32,849 nucleotides of DNA, from NCBI GenBank assembly GCA_023399465.1, contig JAEWPB010000084.1, positions 1 through 32,849 of the forward strand, given 5' to 3'. How positions within the stretch are numbered: the stretch's first letter is position 1; every line of letters begins with the position of its first letter. Of the stretch, positions 16,655-24,696 are shown in pieces. A model generated the notes under the pieces. It saw nothing but the letters and a program-made list of their open reading frames with translations. It ran no database searches and was not told where the DNA came from. The DNA comes from Pseudomonadota bacterium. Lineage in GTDB: Bacteria > Pseudomonadota > Alphaproteobacteria > Rhizobiales > Rhizobiaceae. The translations under genes were made by a program, and so were the position numbers.

Positions 16655-17569
16655 TCAACCGGCTTGGCGATCGGCCGCCGCTGTCTCAATGCTCTTGAAT
16701 TCATTGTAGAGCCAGGTCCTACCCTTACGGATCAACTCATCGTCGTCCTTGTTCAAGGGGTTAAAGCCTGGCAGGTAGTACTTCAGGACAAGCGGTATAC
16801 AGCGACGCCAATATCCGGGCGAGATCAGGACCAGTCTAGCCATGCGTAGCCAGAAGCGCGGCCCTGTCTTGATCCCGTCGGCGCGTGCGAAGAGCCTCAT
16901 GTTTCTCAGTGTTATAAATATGAATGGCACAATCGTCGCGTTCATCGCCATCACCCGGGCTAGGTAGCGCTGCCAGCGCGTGAGGTTCGGCGTCGCTTTC
17001 TCGAGTACATCAAGCGCGACCGCTTTATGTTCCAGCTCTTCAAGAGCATGCCACATCCACAGGCGGCGATAGGCTGGGGCGGCTTCTTCGAGCAGCTCTG
17101 GATGGCGCAGCGTCACCGTCGACAGCGTCGCCGTCAAATGCTCGATCGCGCAGGTCATGACCAGCCGCAGCAATGGGTTAGTGTCAAGACTGAAACCATC
17201 ACGGATCGGCTTTTCCATGGCCTCGACATCGTAGCCGAGTTTACTGAGGGCCCGATTGTAGTCTTCGTGCTCGCGCGTGTGAAATGCCTCTTGCACAGAA
17301 TATCCGGTTATTTCCGAGACGAGCTCCGTGTCCTTCAACATCGGCGCATAATGCTTTAGGGAGCGAATGAAATAGCGCTCTCCCTCCGGCAGAAAGATCG
17401 ATAAGCCGTCGAGGAGCATGGTCTTATGCGGATCACCGCCGAACCAATGCCGGACGGGGTTCTCGACGATGCCAAAGCGAATATCGCGCGGGATGATATC
17501 GGCATTGTCGTCACCCAGAGAGGTTCCTTTCCATTTCGCCACCTCTACCTGACCTCCTGTCTGCGCCAT
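16655..17569 (-). CDS. Predicted metal-dependent hydrolase (PF10118 family)
   Basis: A 304-residue protein with the ferritin-like, His/Glu-rich pattern of the PF10118 'metal-dependent hydrolase' family. Candidate metal ligands are in QEAFHTREH (93-101), AIEHL (142-146) and WHALEELEHKAVALD (from 173). The entry motif DIRFGIVENPVRHWFGG is typical. A hydrophobic stretch near 210-225 suggests membrane contact. AGGGA precedes the ATG at 17569. The biochemical reaction of this family is not settled; a di-iron oxygenase-like role on lipids would suit the neighbours. It is upstream of, and probably cotranscribed with, the methyltransferase. Confidence 0.78.
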   Translation of the reverse strand: MAQTGGQVEVAKWKGTSLGDDNADIIPRDIRFGIVENPVRHWFGGDPHKTMLLDGLSIFLPEGERYFIRSLKHYAPMLKDTELVSEITGYSVQEAFHTREHEDYNRALSKLGYDVEAMEKPIRDGFSLDTNPLLRLVMTCAIEHLTATLSTVTLRHPELLEEAAPAYRRLWMWHALEELEHKAVALDVLEKATPNLTRWQRYLARVMAMNATIVPFIFITLRNMRLFARADGIKTGPRFWLRMARLVLISPGYWRRCIPLVLKYYLPGFNPLNKDDDELIRKGRTWLYNEFKSIETAAADRQAG

Positions 17570-17702
17570 TGCTGTTCCCTGTCATCCGAGCAAAATCATA
17601 TGCCTGATCTACAATTGGCGCATTCGAAACACAACTAGGCCGAGAGGGGGGCGAGAGGTAACACACAGAATTGGGCGTGGTGGTTGTTGGTGGCCGGCTT
17701 CT

Positions 17703-17970
17703 GCGTCCGGATCCAATCCACGATGTTACCAAGCATCTACAAGGGGCATCGAGAGCGACCATTTCCGGGTGAAGAACAACATGCCGAAGATCAGCGGCTT
17801 CAGGTCATTCAATACGACGCGTTGAACGCTTCCCCGGTTCGAGGCGATGCTGTGGCTGCGGAACGGTTTCACTTCTCGGGCGATTGGCCGTCAATGATCA
17901 GAACGATCGGCTCGCACGCCTCTTTGGACAAATCGGTATGTGCCTCCGTAATCGCCCGCTGCAGATGGCT
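17703..17970 (+). pseudogene. Decayed C-terminal remnant of an IS6-family transposase
   Basis: No intact gene lies in the roughly 500 bases between the PF10118 gene and the GGDEF gene. In one frame (from 17703) I read GIESDHFRVKNNMPKIS, GFRSFNTTR, a TGA stop at 17823-17825, then FEAMLWLRNGF. This is the well-known end of an IS6-type DDE transposase (E and D-H-x-x-V-K with GF-x-SF and EAMLWLRKG). The match continues in two other frames: FSGDWPS, then NDQNDRLARLFGQIG from 17893. One stop and two frameshifts show it is dead. The N-terminal two thirds are absent. The family call comes from memory of IS6 protein tails. Confidence 0.7.
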
Positions 17971-17985
17971 TTGCGACACGCGCGG

Positions 17986-18000
17986 TTTGCGACAAGCCCC
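17986..18000 (+). repeat. Candidate right terminal inverted repeat of the IS6-type remnant
   Basis: TTTGCGACAAGCCCC lies just downstream of the transposase remnant and resembles the IS6-family right end (TTTGCAACAG-x-GCC) with a few mismatches. I find no matching left end upstream, which agrees with a deleted element. Confidence 0.45.
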
Positions 18001-18068
18001 CCGCTGCCCATTGCAAACTTTCTTAAATAGATGCCGGTAGTATCGGCCGACCTAACTGATGAGCCGGT

Positions 18069-19316
18069 ATGACTGTACGAACGTTTGGAAAAGCAACGAC
18101 GGAATCGATCGAGCACGAGGCTTTGCGTCTAGCCGCGCTGGAAGAGCTTGATCTTCTAGACACCCCGCATGATCGGGGGTTCGACAACATCGTTCAACTG
18201 ATTACGGACGTCTTTTGCGTCGAGATCGGGATTGTCTCATTAATCGATGCCCATCGCCAATGGTATAAGTCTTGCAACGGGCTGCCCTGGAGGGAAGTGT
18301 CGCGCGAGGGATCGTTCTGCAAGCATGTGGTCGTGCGCGAAGAGCCCTTGGTTGTGCAAGACGCCTCCAAGGACGCAAGATTTGCAGATCATCCGGCGGT
18401 GACTGGCGACAGCCATGTGCGGTTTTATGCAGGCGTTCCGCTCGTGACAGCGGAGGGATATGTCGTCGGATCCGTTTGTGCCATCGGCTGCGCTCCCCGT
18501 TCGTTCGACCAACGAGACCTGCAGATTCTGCAGCGCCTCGCGAGCGTGGCGATGGATAGGATCGATTTGCTTAGGGCCGCGACAACGGACAGCCTCACGG
18601 GTTTGCTCAACCGACGCGCGTTCCGGGAGGAGGCGAACGAACTGATCGAGTTCGCGCTTCGGCACCGGCAGCATCTATCCTGCGTCGCGCTCGACATCGA
18701 TCATTTCAAACAGGTGAACGATACCTACGGTCACGCTGCGGGGGACGAGGTTATCAAGGCGGTAGCCGATGCCTGCCGGCGGGTCATGCGCGGCACCGAC
18801 AAGATGGGGCGTCTCGGGGGGGAGGAGTTTGCCATTATCCTGCCGCATGCTGATCTGCAGGAAGCCGCCGTCGCGGCGGAAAAGCTTCGGCACGCGATTG
18901 ACGGGACCATCGTGCGGGGTGATTTCGGCGAGATATCGGTCACGGCAAGCCTGGGCGTTTCATCGCTGTCATTGATCGGCAAGGATCTCGATACGGTGTT
19001 GGCGCAGGCAGATGCCTCGCTCTACCGGGCCAAGAGCAGCGGCCGAAACCGCTGCGTCGTTTGGGAGACCCCGGAAAGCGCTGCGGCAGGCGCGCGCCGA
19101 CGTGTGTTAAAGGCCGGCTCGATAATTTTCAACAATCAGAGATCGGCCATGGATTGTACGGTGCGAAGTTTTGGAAGCCACGGCGCTGGCCTTATGGTGT
19201 CTAGTACTATCGGGGTACCGGCCGAATTTGTGCTGTCGATTCCAGCAGACAATTTCGAAACCCTATGCCACATCGTTTCCCAGGACACCCAAAATCTCGA
19301 AGTGGCGTTCCGATAA
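18069..19316 (+). CDS. GAF-GGDEF diguanylate cyclase with PilZ-like C-terminus
   Basis: A 415-residue soluble protein. Residues about 20-165 form a GAF sensor domain (VSLIDAHRQWYKS, SFCKHVV, FYAGVPLV). A GGDEF domain follows at about 170-330, starting with TDSLTGLLNRRAF. The active-site motif is GGEEF at 250-254, and an RxxD inhibitory site (RGTD) is at 241-244, so both catalysis and product feedback look intact. The tail (about 343-415) has RRRVLKAG and a CTVRSFGSHGAGL stretch, like the divergent PilZ-like domains common in Rhizobiales. The protein should make c-di-GMP and may also bind it. No membrane segment is seen. Its place between two surface-glycan regions suggests local control of polysaccharide output (inference). 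Confidence 0.88.
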   Translation: MTVRTFGKATTESIEHEALRLAALEELDLLDTPHDRGFDNIVQLITDVFCVEIGIVSLIDAHRQWYKSCNGLPWREVSREGSFCKHVVVREEPLVVQDASKDARFADHPAVTGDSHVRFYAGVPLVTAEGYVVGSVCAIGCAPRSFDQRDLQILQRLASVAMDRIDLLRAATTDSLTGLLNRRAFREEANELIEFALRHRQHLSCVALDIDHFKQVNDTYGHAAGDEVIKAVADACRRVMRGTDKMGRLGGEEFAIILPHADLQEAAVAAEKLRHAIDGTIVRGDFGEISVTASLGVSSLSLIGKDLDTVLAQADASLYRAKSSGRNRCVVWETPESAAAGARRRVLKAGSIIFNNQRSAMDCTVRSFGSHGAGLMVSSTIGVPAEFVLSIPADNFETLCHIVSQDTQNLEVAFR

Positions 19317-19610
19317 CAATTGAAGCGCGCCGGCTTTGCCGAATGCGCTCGAGCCTTTCGCCCGAATGTGAGTGGCAAGGTCGCCCATGTGGTCGATGAG
19401 TGGAATTCCGAAATGCTGATGGTGCGCAAGGATGGAAAGGCCGTCCTGGCCGCCATGGGGTTGTCCCGGGCCGATAATGCATAGAACAATCGTCTCCGGT
19501 CGGAGCTTCCGGCCGGAGACGTAAATTTTCGCGACATGCTGCGGTTCCGGACAGGCGCTGTCGGTCGCCTCCGGGTGGCGAAGATGTCGCTGATTAGTCC
19601 AGGGGAAGGA
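19317..19610. other. Gap between diguanylate cyclase and thioesterase
   Basis: No supported gene. A 54-codon plus frame from a TTG at 19320 to 19484 and a long minus frame (19263-19757) are both open with fair codon composition, but neither has a ribosome site or a recognised product. The stretch contains the hairpin at 19491-19521. Confidence 0.3.
19491..19521 (+). terminator. Strong hairpin, probable terminator
   Basis: A 14-base stem (CGTCTCCGGTCGGA pairing with TCCGGCCGGAGACG, one G-U) closes a 3-base loop. It is followed by TAAATTTT. It lies about 175 bases after the diguanylate cyclase stop and before the thioesterase. The T-tract is weak, so termination is likely but not certain. Confidence 0.55.
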
Positions 19611-20024
19611 ATGATGGAAGAAAGCCTCTTGATCCACAGGGACGTTGCGCCCTTTGTCGTGGACCTCGGCATGGAGATTGTCTCGCGCAGCCCCGAAAGC
19701 GTGGTGATGACCCTGCCGGATCGGCCACGCTTCCAGAACCGCAAGGGTGACGTCCATGGAGGAGCTGCTGCAACGCTGATCGACAGCGCTCTCGGTTTCG
19801 CTGCAACGGAGGGGGATCCGCCCGGTACCGCGAGCTCGACCCTGACGCTGACGGTCAACTATCTCGCCCCGGCACGCGGCAAGCTGACCTGTGTCTCCAG
19901 CATGGTGCGGCGTGGCAGATCCATCCGCTTTCTCAAGGCTGAAGTGACTGATGAGGCAGGCGAACTGGTCGCAACCGCTACGGCCACCTTCAAGATTTTC
20001 CCGCCACGTATCGTTGCGCGCTGA
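19611..20024 (+). CDS. PaaI-type hotdog thioesterase
   Basis: A small protein of about 137 residues with the hotdog thioesterase pattern: DVHGGAAATLIDSALGFAA carries the HGG motif and the catalytic acid helix, followed by LTLTVNYLAPARG and the FLKAEVTDEAGELVATATATFKI-type strand series. Members hydrolyse acyl- or aryl-CoA esters. The frame is open further upstream, but AGGGGAAGGA lies directly before the tandem ATGs at 19611 and 19614, so I start there. It is convergent with galU. No direct link to glycan synthesis is evident, although the lipid genes to the left could use an acyl-thioesterase. Confidence 0.83.
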   Translation: MMEESLLIHRDVAPFVVDLGMEIVSRSPESVVMTLPDRPRFQNRKGDVHGGAAATLIDSALGFAATEGDPPGTASSTLTLTVNYLAPARGKLTCVSSMVRRGRSIRFLKAEVTDEAGELVATATATFKIFPPRIVAR

Positions 20025-20037
20025 GGCGTGTGGAAGG

Positions 20038-20060
20038 GGAGCGGGCTCACCACCCGCTCC
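20038..20060. terminator. Hairpin between convergent genes
   Basis: GGAGCGGG and CCCGCTCC form a perfect 8-base stem with a 7-base loop, 14 bases after the thioesterase stop and about 80 bases after the galU stop on the other strand. No T-run follows on either strand, so it may act as a bidirectional end structure rather than a classic intrinsic terminator. Confidence 0.5.
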
Positions 20061-20142
20061 TCACCAGCAACCATGCCGGCGCGCATGGGATGAGGCAAAT
20101 GGCGTGAATGTGTCACGCGATCTGCCTTTGGTGTCTTCCGCG

Positions 20143-21030
20143 TCAGGCGACGGCGCGCTGTGCCGCAGCGAGGGTTGCGATCTCTATGTTGACGCAGGCG
20201 CCGACATCGGCGCGGGCAATCGCCATATGCAGGTTGGCACTGACAAACCCTGCAGGCGAGCCGCAATCGAAGGTCCGGCCGCAGAACTCGAAAGGCCTGA
20301 TTTCCTGCTGGCCCATAAGCGCGATCATGGCGTCGGTGAGCTGAATTTCGCCGCCGGCACCGGGAGACTGGTTCTCGAGGAGGTCGAAGATCTTAGGCTG
20401 CAGAATGTAGCGTCCGGAGATGAACAGATTGCTCGGTGCCGTACCCGGTGCGGGCTTTTCCACGAGACCCGTCACGATCGGGCCATTACCGGTCGGCTTA
20501 AGAGACACGATGCCGAACTTGTGGGCCTCCTCCGGCAAGCATTTTTCGACCGCGATAATATTACCGCCATGCCGGTCATGGAGGTCCAGCATCGACCGGA
20601 GGCACGGTTCGTCATCGACCATCAGCATGTCGGGAAGCAGAACGGCAAAGGGCTCGTCGCCGATTACCTGCCGGGCGGTCCACACCGCGTGCCCCAGACC
20701 GCGCGCCTGTTGCTGGCGTACGAAGGAAATCGTTCCTGCCCCCGGCGTGTATTGCGCCATCCGGTCGGCCAGTCCATGCTTGCCCGCATTGCGCAGGCAG
20801 ACATCGATCTCGAACGCGTGGTCGAAGTAGTCTTCGATCGCCCCCTTCATGCGTCCGGTGACGATGACGACGTGCTCGATCCCGGAATCGAAGGCCTCGG
20901 CAACGATATAGTCGAGGATCGGCCTGTCGACGATCGGCAAGAGTTCCTTCGGGACACTCTTGGTCGCTGGCAGCATCCGCGTTCCAAAGCCGGCGGCGGG
21001 GATGATGGCTTTGCGGACTTTCGGTTGCAT
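20143..21030 (-). CDS. galU: UTP-glucose-1-phosphate uridylyltransferase
   Basis: Makes UDP-glucose from UTP and glucose-1-phosphate in the cytoplasm. The 295-residue protein has the nucleotidyltransferase motif AAGFGTRMLPATKS and the following KELLPIVDRP, plus the conserved VEKP segment and the GRYIL region. The frame is open 40 codons upstream, but ATG 21030 has a clear GGAGG eight bases before it and matches the usual protein start, so the longer form is rejected. It is the last gene of the minus-strand glycan operon, 40 bases after a GT4 gene, and probably supplies the sugar donor. In rhizobia a homologue is called exoN. Confidence 0.94.
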   Translation of the reverse strand: MQPKVRKAIIPAAGFGTRMLPATKSVPKELLPIVDRPILDYIVAEAFDSGIEHVVIVTGRMKGAIEDYFDHAFEIDVCLRNAGKHGLADRMAQYTPGAGTISFVRQQQARGLGHAVWTARQVIGDEPFAVLLPDMLMVDDEPCLRSMLDLHDRHGGNIIAVEKCLPEEAHKFGIVSLKPTGNGPIVTGLVEKPAPGTAPSNLFISGRYILQPKIFDLLENQSPGAGGEIQLTDAMIALMGQQEIRPFEFCGRTFDCGSPAGFVSANLHMAIARADVGACVNIEIATLAAAQRAVA

Positions 21031-21070
21031 GTAGTAGCCTCCAGTTTGCGAGGACCGCTTGAACGATCTC

Positions 21071-22444
21071 TCAAGGGATTGAATATTTCGTGGCCGCCGT
21101 CTCAGCCTCATCGAGACGGGTTTCCTTCGTGGGAAGTGGGTGCGGTTCATGGCCCTCGGCCATGCCCGTATCGAGCTTCTGCCGAAGCAGGCTGCGATAG
21201 AGGCTGACGTGTTCGTTTGCGCAGCAAATGTGGTCCTTAGGTCGCCGCATGGATGCCCGCAGCCGGTCCCAGATGCGGGTATTGCTCAGCACTTCGCTGA
21301 TGCGGTCGGCCAGATCCTGGCTGCTGCCTGCCCGAAAATGCAGGCCGTCTTTTCCGTCGCGTACCTTTTCGGCCATGCCGCCTATGTCGGAGCAGATCAT
21401 CGGCCGACCATGAAGCAGGGCCTCCTGGATCACGACGGGAGAATTTTCCCACCAGACGGACGGCACGACGACCCAGTCGACCGAGCGCATCAGGCGTGGC
21501 ATGTCGGCATTCTGATATGCGCCATAAAAGCGAACGCGGTCGCCCGCTTCGGCAATTAGCTTCTTCATTCGTTCCTGGAACTCGATCGGCTGTCGTTCCA
21601 GGTTGCCCCCGAAGATCATCAGGCAGGAGCGTTCGCCCCAGATCTCTTTGGGGATGCGTGACACGGCGTCGATCAGGAGGTCCACACCCTTGAACGGCGT
21701 TATCTGGCCGAAATAGGCGAAATGGTTGCGGCGGTGCGTGCGGCCCTGCAACTCTCGTGGAGGCACGGGCGTTTCCGCGACGATCCCGTTTTCGATCACC
21801 GTAACCTTCTCTGCATCGATGCCCCAGTCGATATAGCGCTCCGCCAGAAACCTGCTGGGGGAGACAAAAGCGTCGGCAAGGCCAAGCATCCCTCGTGCGA
21901 ACAGTTCCCGCTTCAAGAAACGCGAAACGGGGATGTCGGGGAAACAGCCGTGGCAGGCGATCGGCGAGGGTGCCCGGCAAAGCTGGCCGGAAGGCCTTTT
22001 CACCATCTGTCCGTGGTTGTGGCAGATGGAAAGGTATTCGTGGAACGTGACGAGGATTGCGGCATGGGGCAAAGCCTCTCTGAGAGCGTAGAGCGCTTCG
22101 AACCCGAGGCCGAGCACATGGTGGAAGTGCACGACATGGGGGCGAATATGGCGCGCGAAGCGTAACAGGTCCCGTCCTATGGCCTGGGTATCGCCATTAG
22201 ACATGAAGAAGTGATCATAGTTGTCAGCATGGAACAGCACTTCGGTATCGGCGAGGCGAAGGCTCATCAGTGCCGATGCGGAATGTCTCGGGACGGGAAG
22301 ACCGACTCGAGCGAGATAGACCGGTTCGATGTTCGGCATCGCATTCAGTCCGCAATGCAGGTTGTAGGATGCAATTTCCGCTCCGCCGAGCGAGACCGTT
22401 GGATGCGCGTGCGATACGACGAGGACGCGAAGCTGCTCGTTCAA
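21071..22444 (-). CDS. GT4-family glycosyltransferase (copy 1)
   Basis: A 457-residue GT-B glycosyltransferase. The N-terminal domain begins LRVLVVSHAHPTVSLGGAE, and the donor-binding domain has the E-x7-E motif in WWENSPVVIQEAL. A cysteine/histidine cluster (ICHNHG, then LC, then CHGCF) sits in the N-terminal domain. The start is TTG 22444: it overlaps the previous TGA (TTGA) and follows an excellent AAAGGAGG ribosome site, so the rare start codon is well supported. It is clearly related to the GT4 at 25403-26662 across the whole length. The donor sugar cannot be read from sequence; UDP-glucose is a guess from the adjacent galU. Confidence 0.9.
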   Translation of the reverse strand: MNEQLRVLVVSHAHPTVSLGGAEIASYNLHCGLNAMPNIEPVYLARVGLPVPRHSASALMSLRLADTEVLFHADNYDHFFMSNGDTQAIGRDLLRFARHIRPHVVHFHHVLGLGFEALYALREALPHAAILVTFHEYLSICHNHGQMVKRPSGQLCRAPSPIACHGCFPDIPVSRFLKRELFARGMLGLADAFVSPSRFLAERYIDWGIDAEKVTVIENGIVAETPVPPRELQGRTHRRNHFAYFGQITPFKGVDLLIDAVSRIPKEIWGERSCLMIFGGNLERQPIEFQERMKKLIAEAGDRVRFYGAYQNADMPRLMRSVDWVVVPSVWWENSPVVIQEALLHGRPMICSDIGGMAEKVRDGKDGLHFRAGSSQDLADRISEVLSNTRIWDRLRASMRRPKDHICCANEHVSLYRSLLRQKLDTGMAEGHEPHPLPTKETRLDEAETAATKYSIP

Positions 22445-24681
22445 GCGGACCTCCTTTCGGAATTCCGGTCACGAGCGAGGGCAGGCGACCACCGACCGTT
22501 CAGGATCTTTCGATCGATCTCTTCCACCATGGCAGTCGCAGCAGGCGCTTCCGAACGGGGCGAGGCGTCGCAACTCCACATCTGTACGGACGGCAGCAAG
22601 AAGGAGCGGATACCCGAACGACCAAGGCGCAGGCTGAGGTCCAGACCCTTTTCCAGAGACCCCAGGTAGCCGCTGGCAAATCCGCCTGCGTTCAACAAGG
22701 CATTGCGGGGCATGACGCAGCACTCCAGTGACGCGGCTGCGACGGGCGTGAGCTTCATTGCCGCAACCGACTTGAGTGGATATCCGGCATAGTGTCCCAG
22801 AACTGGCTGGTCGTCGCTGTCCTCATTGAGCCAGCTTCCCGCCCAACGAACCGAATGGTCCTCATAGGCAAGGACGGGTGAGACGATGCTTCCTTCCAAG
22901 GTCGCCGCCGTAGCCACCAGCTTGCCGTACCATCCTGTCCCATGCGGGAGCAGTGAAGCGGAGAGAAGAATCACCGTCTCGCAGGACAGTGCCTGCGTCC
23001 CGGCTTCAAGCAGGTCGAATGCGTCGCCCGCTCCGTTCACCGATACCAGCCTGACGGAAAGCCGATAGAACCGGATGAGTTCCCCAAGTCGGGCGGCCTG
23101 CGTGCGGAAATACTCGGCTGGCATTGCGATGACGATTGGAGCGCGTCGTGTCTCCAGATCAAGCGCGAGCAAGGCGAGCAGCGGGAAAATGGGCTCCTCG
23201 CTCTCGCTGGCGCCAATAACGATTGGCGGACTGGTTTCCTGATCGAAGGAGCCAGCATCCACGATTGCGTCGATGAATGGTACCGTCCTTTCGGATGTAC
23301 TGAGGAATGGAACAATCTGCGCATCTACGATTGCCGGCAGTGCGCAACACGCGGGATCAATGGAGCCGATCTGGCGTAGCGCGGCAGCTTGCGCGCCAAC
23401 CAGCGTTTGTTTCACAGGCAGGAATGCCCGGCGTGAATCGCGCAGGATCAGTTCCAAGTAGAGTTGGGTACCGGGATCTCCGCCGGACAACTTTGCGTGG
23501 ACGACGAACCCGGATGCTTGTTGCCTGCCCCTAAGGGCCGCGATGAATTGCGACTGGTCGCTGAAACTGTCCGAGACGTCGGGACGTTCGAGGCGCGTCC
23601 AGTGCTCATCAAGACGAACCGCTGTACCACGGCGACGCAGGTTCACGGTTTCTACGTGACCGTCGGGGTCAAGCAGCCAGCCCGAGATGAGCACATTACC
23701 TCCGTCGGACTCATACGCGTCGTCTATTCCCATTCGAACGGGATATGGCAGGCTCGAGACGGTTTCCTTGCCGTCGAAGCTGTTTGCGGCGGAGCGCAGG
23801 GATAGAAGCACGTCAGGTGCACTTTGGGTGCGCAGCAGGATTGACCGGATATGCTCCGGAGTTTCCAGCGGGCCGGCGATGCGTATCCGCGGCTGCAGGG
23901 TGACATAACTCCAACCCGCACTCCCTTGAAAAATCAGGCCTTCGAGCTCAGGGGCGCGAATGGCCTCGCTGGCATCAAGAAGCCCGACGAAACCCGTGGC
24001 GCCGTCGGGTACATCCTGACGGGGAAAGACGGCGATAGCGCACTCCATGATCAGCGATGTCATGGGCCCGGCCATTGCCATCCGGGAGTGCCCGGGCGCC
24101 ACGCTACGGCTCCAGCCCTGCAGGAATACTGCGCCATCGTGGCTTTCGCCGATCAACTCGATGAAACCGTCGTTGCCCTTGGTCGCCTGGAGCAGGGCAC
24201 TTGCCGCAAAAATCCTGCGCCGGCTTGCCCCGTGGGCGAGGAGAACCTCGACAAGGGGGGCGATGGCAGTTCCGGCCTGGGACCCGGCGGAATCGGCAAT
24301 GAGGGCGGCGGCCGCCTCGACGGATACGGAGCGGGGAGAAACGATGTAGCGCGCAATGGCCGGGCCCATGTCGATCCCGATCGTTGTCAGTGCTTCATGG
24401 CCACTGGGCGCCGGCAGGAGCGCGGCGAAGCCGTGCGTGGCCATTGGCAAAGCCGCAGCCAAACGCCAGTTGGTGGCAACCGCGCATTGCGGTCCTGCAT
24501 GACCTCCGTCGATCTCCACAGTCACGTCGCCGGAAATGGGCCGGCCGAGACCAATAATGAGCATGGTGTTCTCATCTATCGGGGAGGCGATGACCCTTCC
24601 GGGCCGCATCGTCCTGGCGGCATGATGCTTACCGTCCGTGGATGGAGAGACTGCCGAGGGTGACTGTTCTGCTACCAGCAT
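22441..24681 (-). CDS. GT2-like protein with lost catalytic motifs
   Basis: A 746-residue protein. The C-terminal third aligns by eye with the GT2 domain of the 747-residue protein at 27495-29738 (SVNGAGDAFDLLEAG against VMNANGGYARACNAG; SPVLAYEDHSVRWAG against GPKLIFEDGSLQHAG). Where the active enzyme has LNSDV, this one has LLSASLL (SAS at 574-576), so the DxD-type acid is missing, and the second acidic motif EDSDL is replaced by EKGLDL. Near residue 320 a GWLLDPDG module appears. It is therefore probably a non-catalytic partner or regulator. GGAAGG precedes ATG 24681. It lies inside the operon, 15 bases after the coiled-coil gene and overlapping the next GT4. A different, uncharacterised active site cannot be excluded. 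Confidence 0.72.
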   Translation of the reverse strand: MLVAEQSPSAVSPSTDGKHHAARTMRPGRVIASPIDENTMLIIGLGRPISGDVTVEIDGGHAGPQCAVATNWRLAAALPMATHGFAALLPAPSGHEALTTIGIDMGPAIARYIVSPRSVSVEAAAALIADSAGSQAGTAIAPLVEVLLAHGASRRRIFAASALLQATKGNDGFIELIGESHDGAVFLQGWSRSVAPGHSRMAMAGPMTSLIMECAIAVFPRQDVPDGATGFVGLLDASEAIRAPELEGLIFQGSAGWSYVTLQPRIRIAGPLETPEHIRSILLRTQSAPDVLLSLRSAANSFDGKETVSSLPYPVRMGIDDAYESDGGNVLISGWLLDPDGHVETVNLRRRGTAVRLDEHWTRLERPDVSDSFSDQSQFIAALRGRQQASGFVVHAKLSGGDPGTQLYLELILRDSRRAFLPVKQTLVGAQAAALRQIGSIDPACCALPAIVDAQIVPFLSTSERTVPFIDAIVDAGSFDQETSPPIVIGASESEEPIFPLLALLALDLETRRAPIVIAMPAEYFRTQAARLGELIRFYRLSVRLVSVNGAGDAFDLLEAGTQALSCETVILLSASLLPHGTGWYGKLVATAATLEGSIVSPVLAYEDHSVRWAGSWLNEDSDDQPVLGHYAGYPLKSVAAMKLTPVAAASLECCVMPRNALLNAGGFASGYLGSLEKGLDLSLRLGRSGIRSFLLPSVQMWSCDASPRSEAPAATAMVEEIDRKILNGRWSPALARDRNSERRSA

Positions 24682-24696
24682 GATGCGCCTTCCACC

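Noticed and set aside
17684..18040. 118-codon plus frame in the gap before the diguanylate cyclase
   Set aside because: It crosses the IS6 remnant mostly in a wrong frame; only a short piece (FSGDWPS) belongs to the old transposase.
20143..21150. Longer galU start at 21150
   Set aside because: It would run into the upstream GT4 gene and add an Arg-rich stretch; ATG 21030 has a strong GGAGG site and the usual N-terminus.
19951..21207. 418-codon plus-strand frame
   Set aside because: Antisense to galU, whose motifs and ribosome site are unmistakable; no recognisable product.
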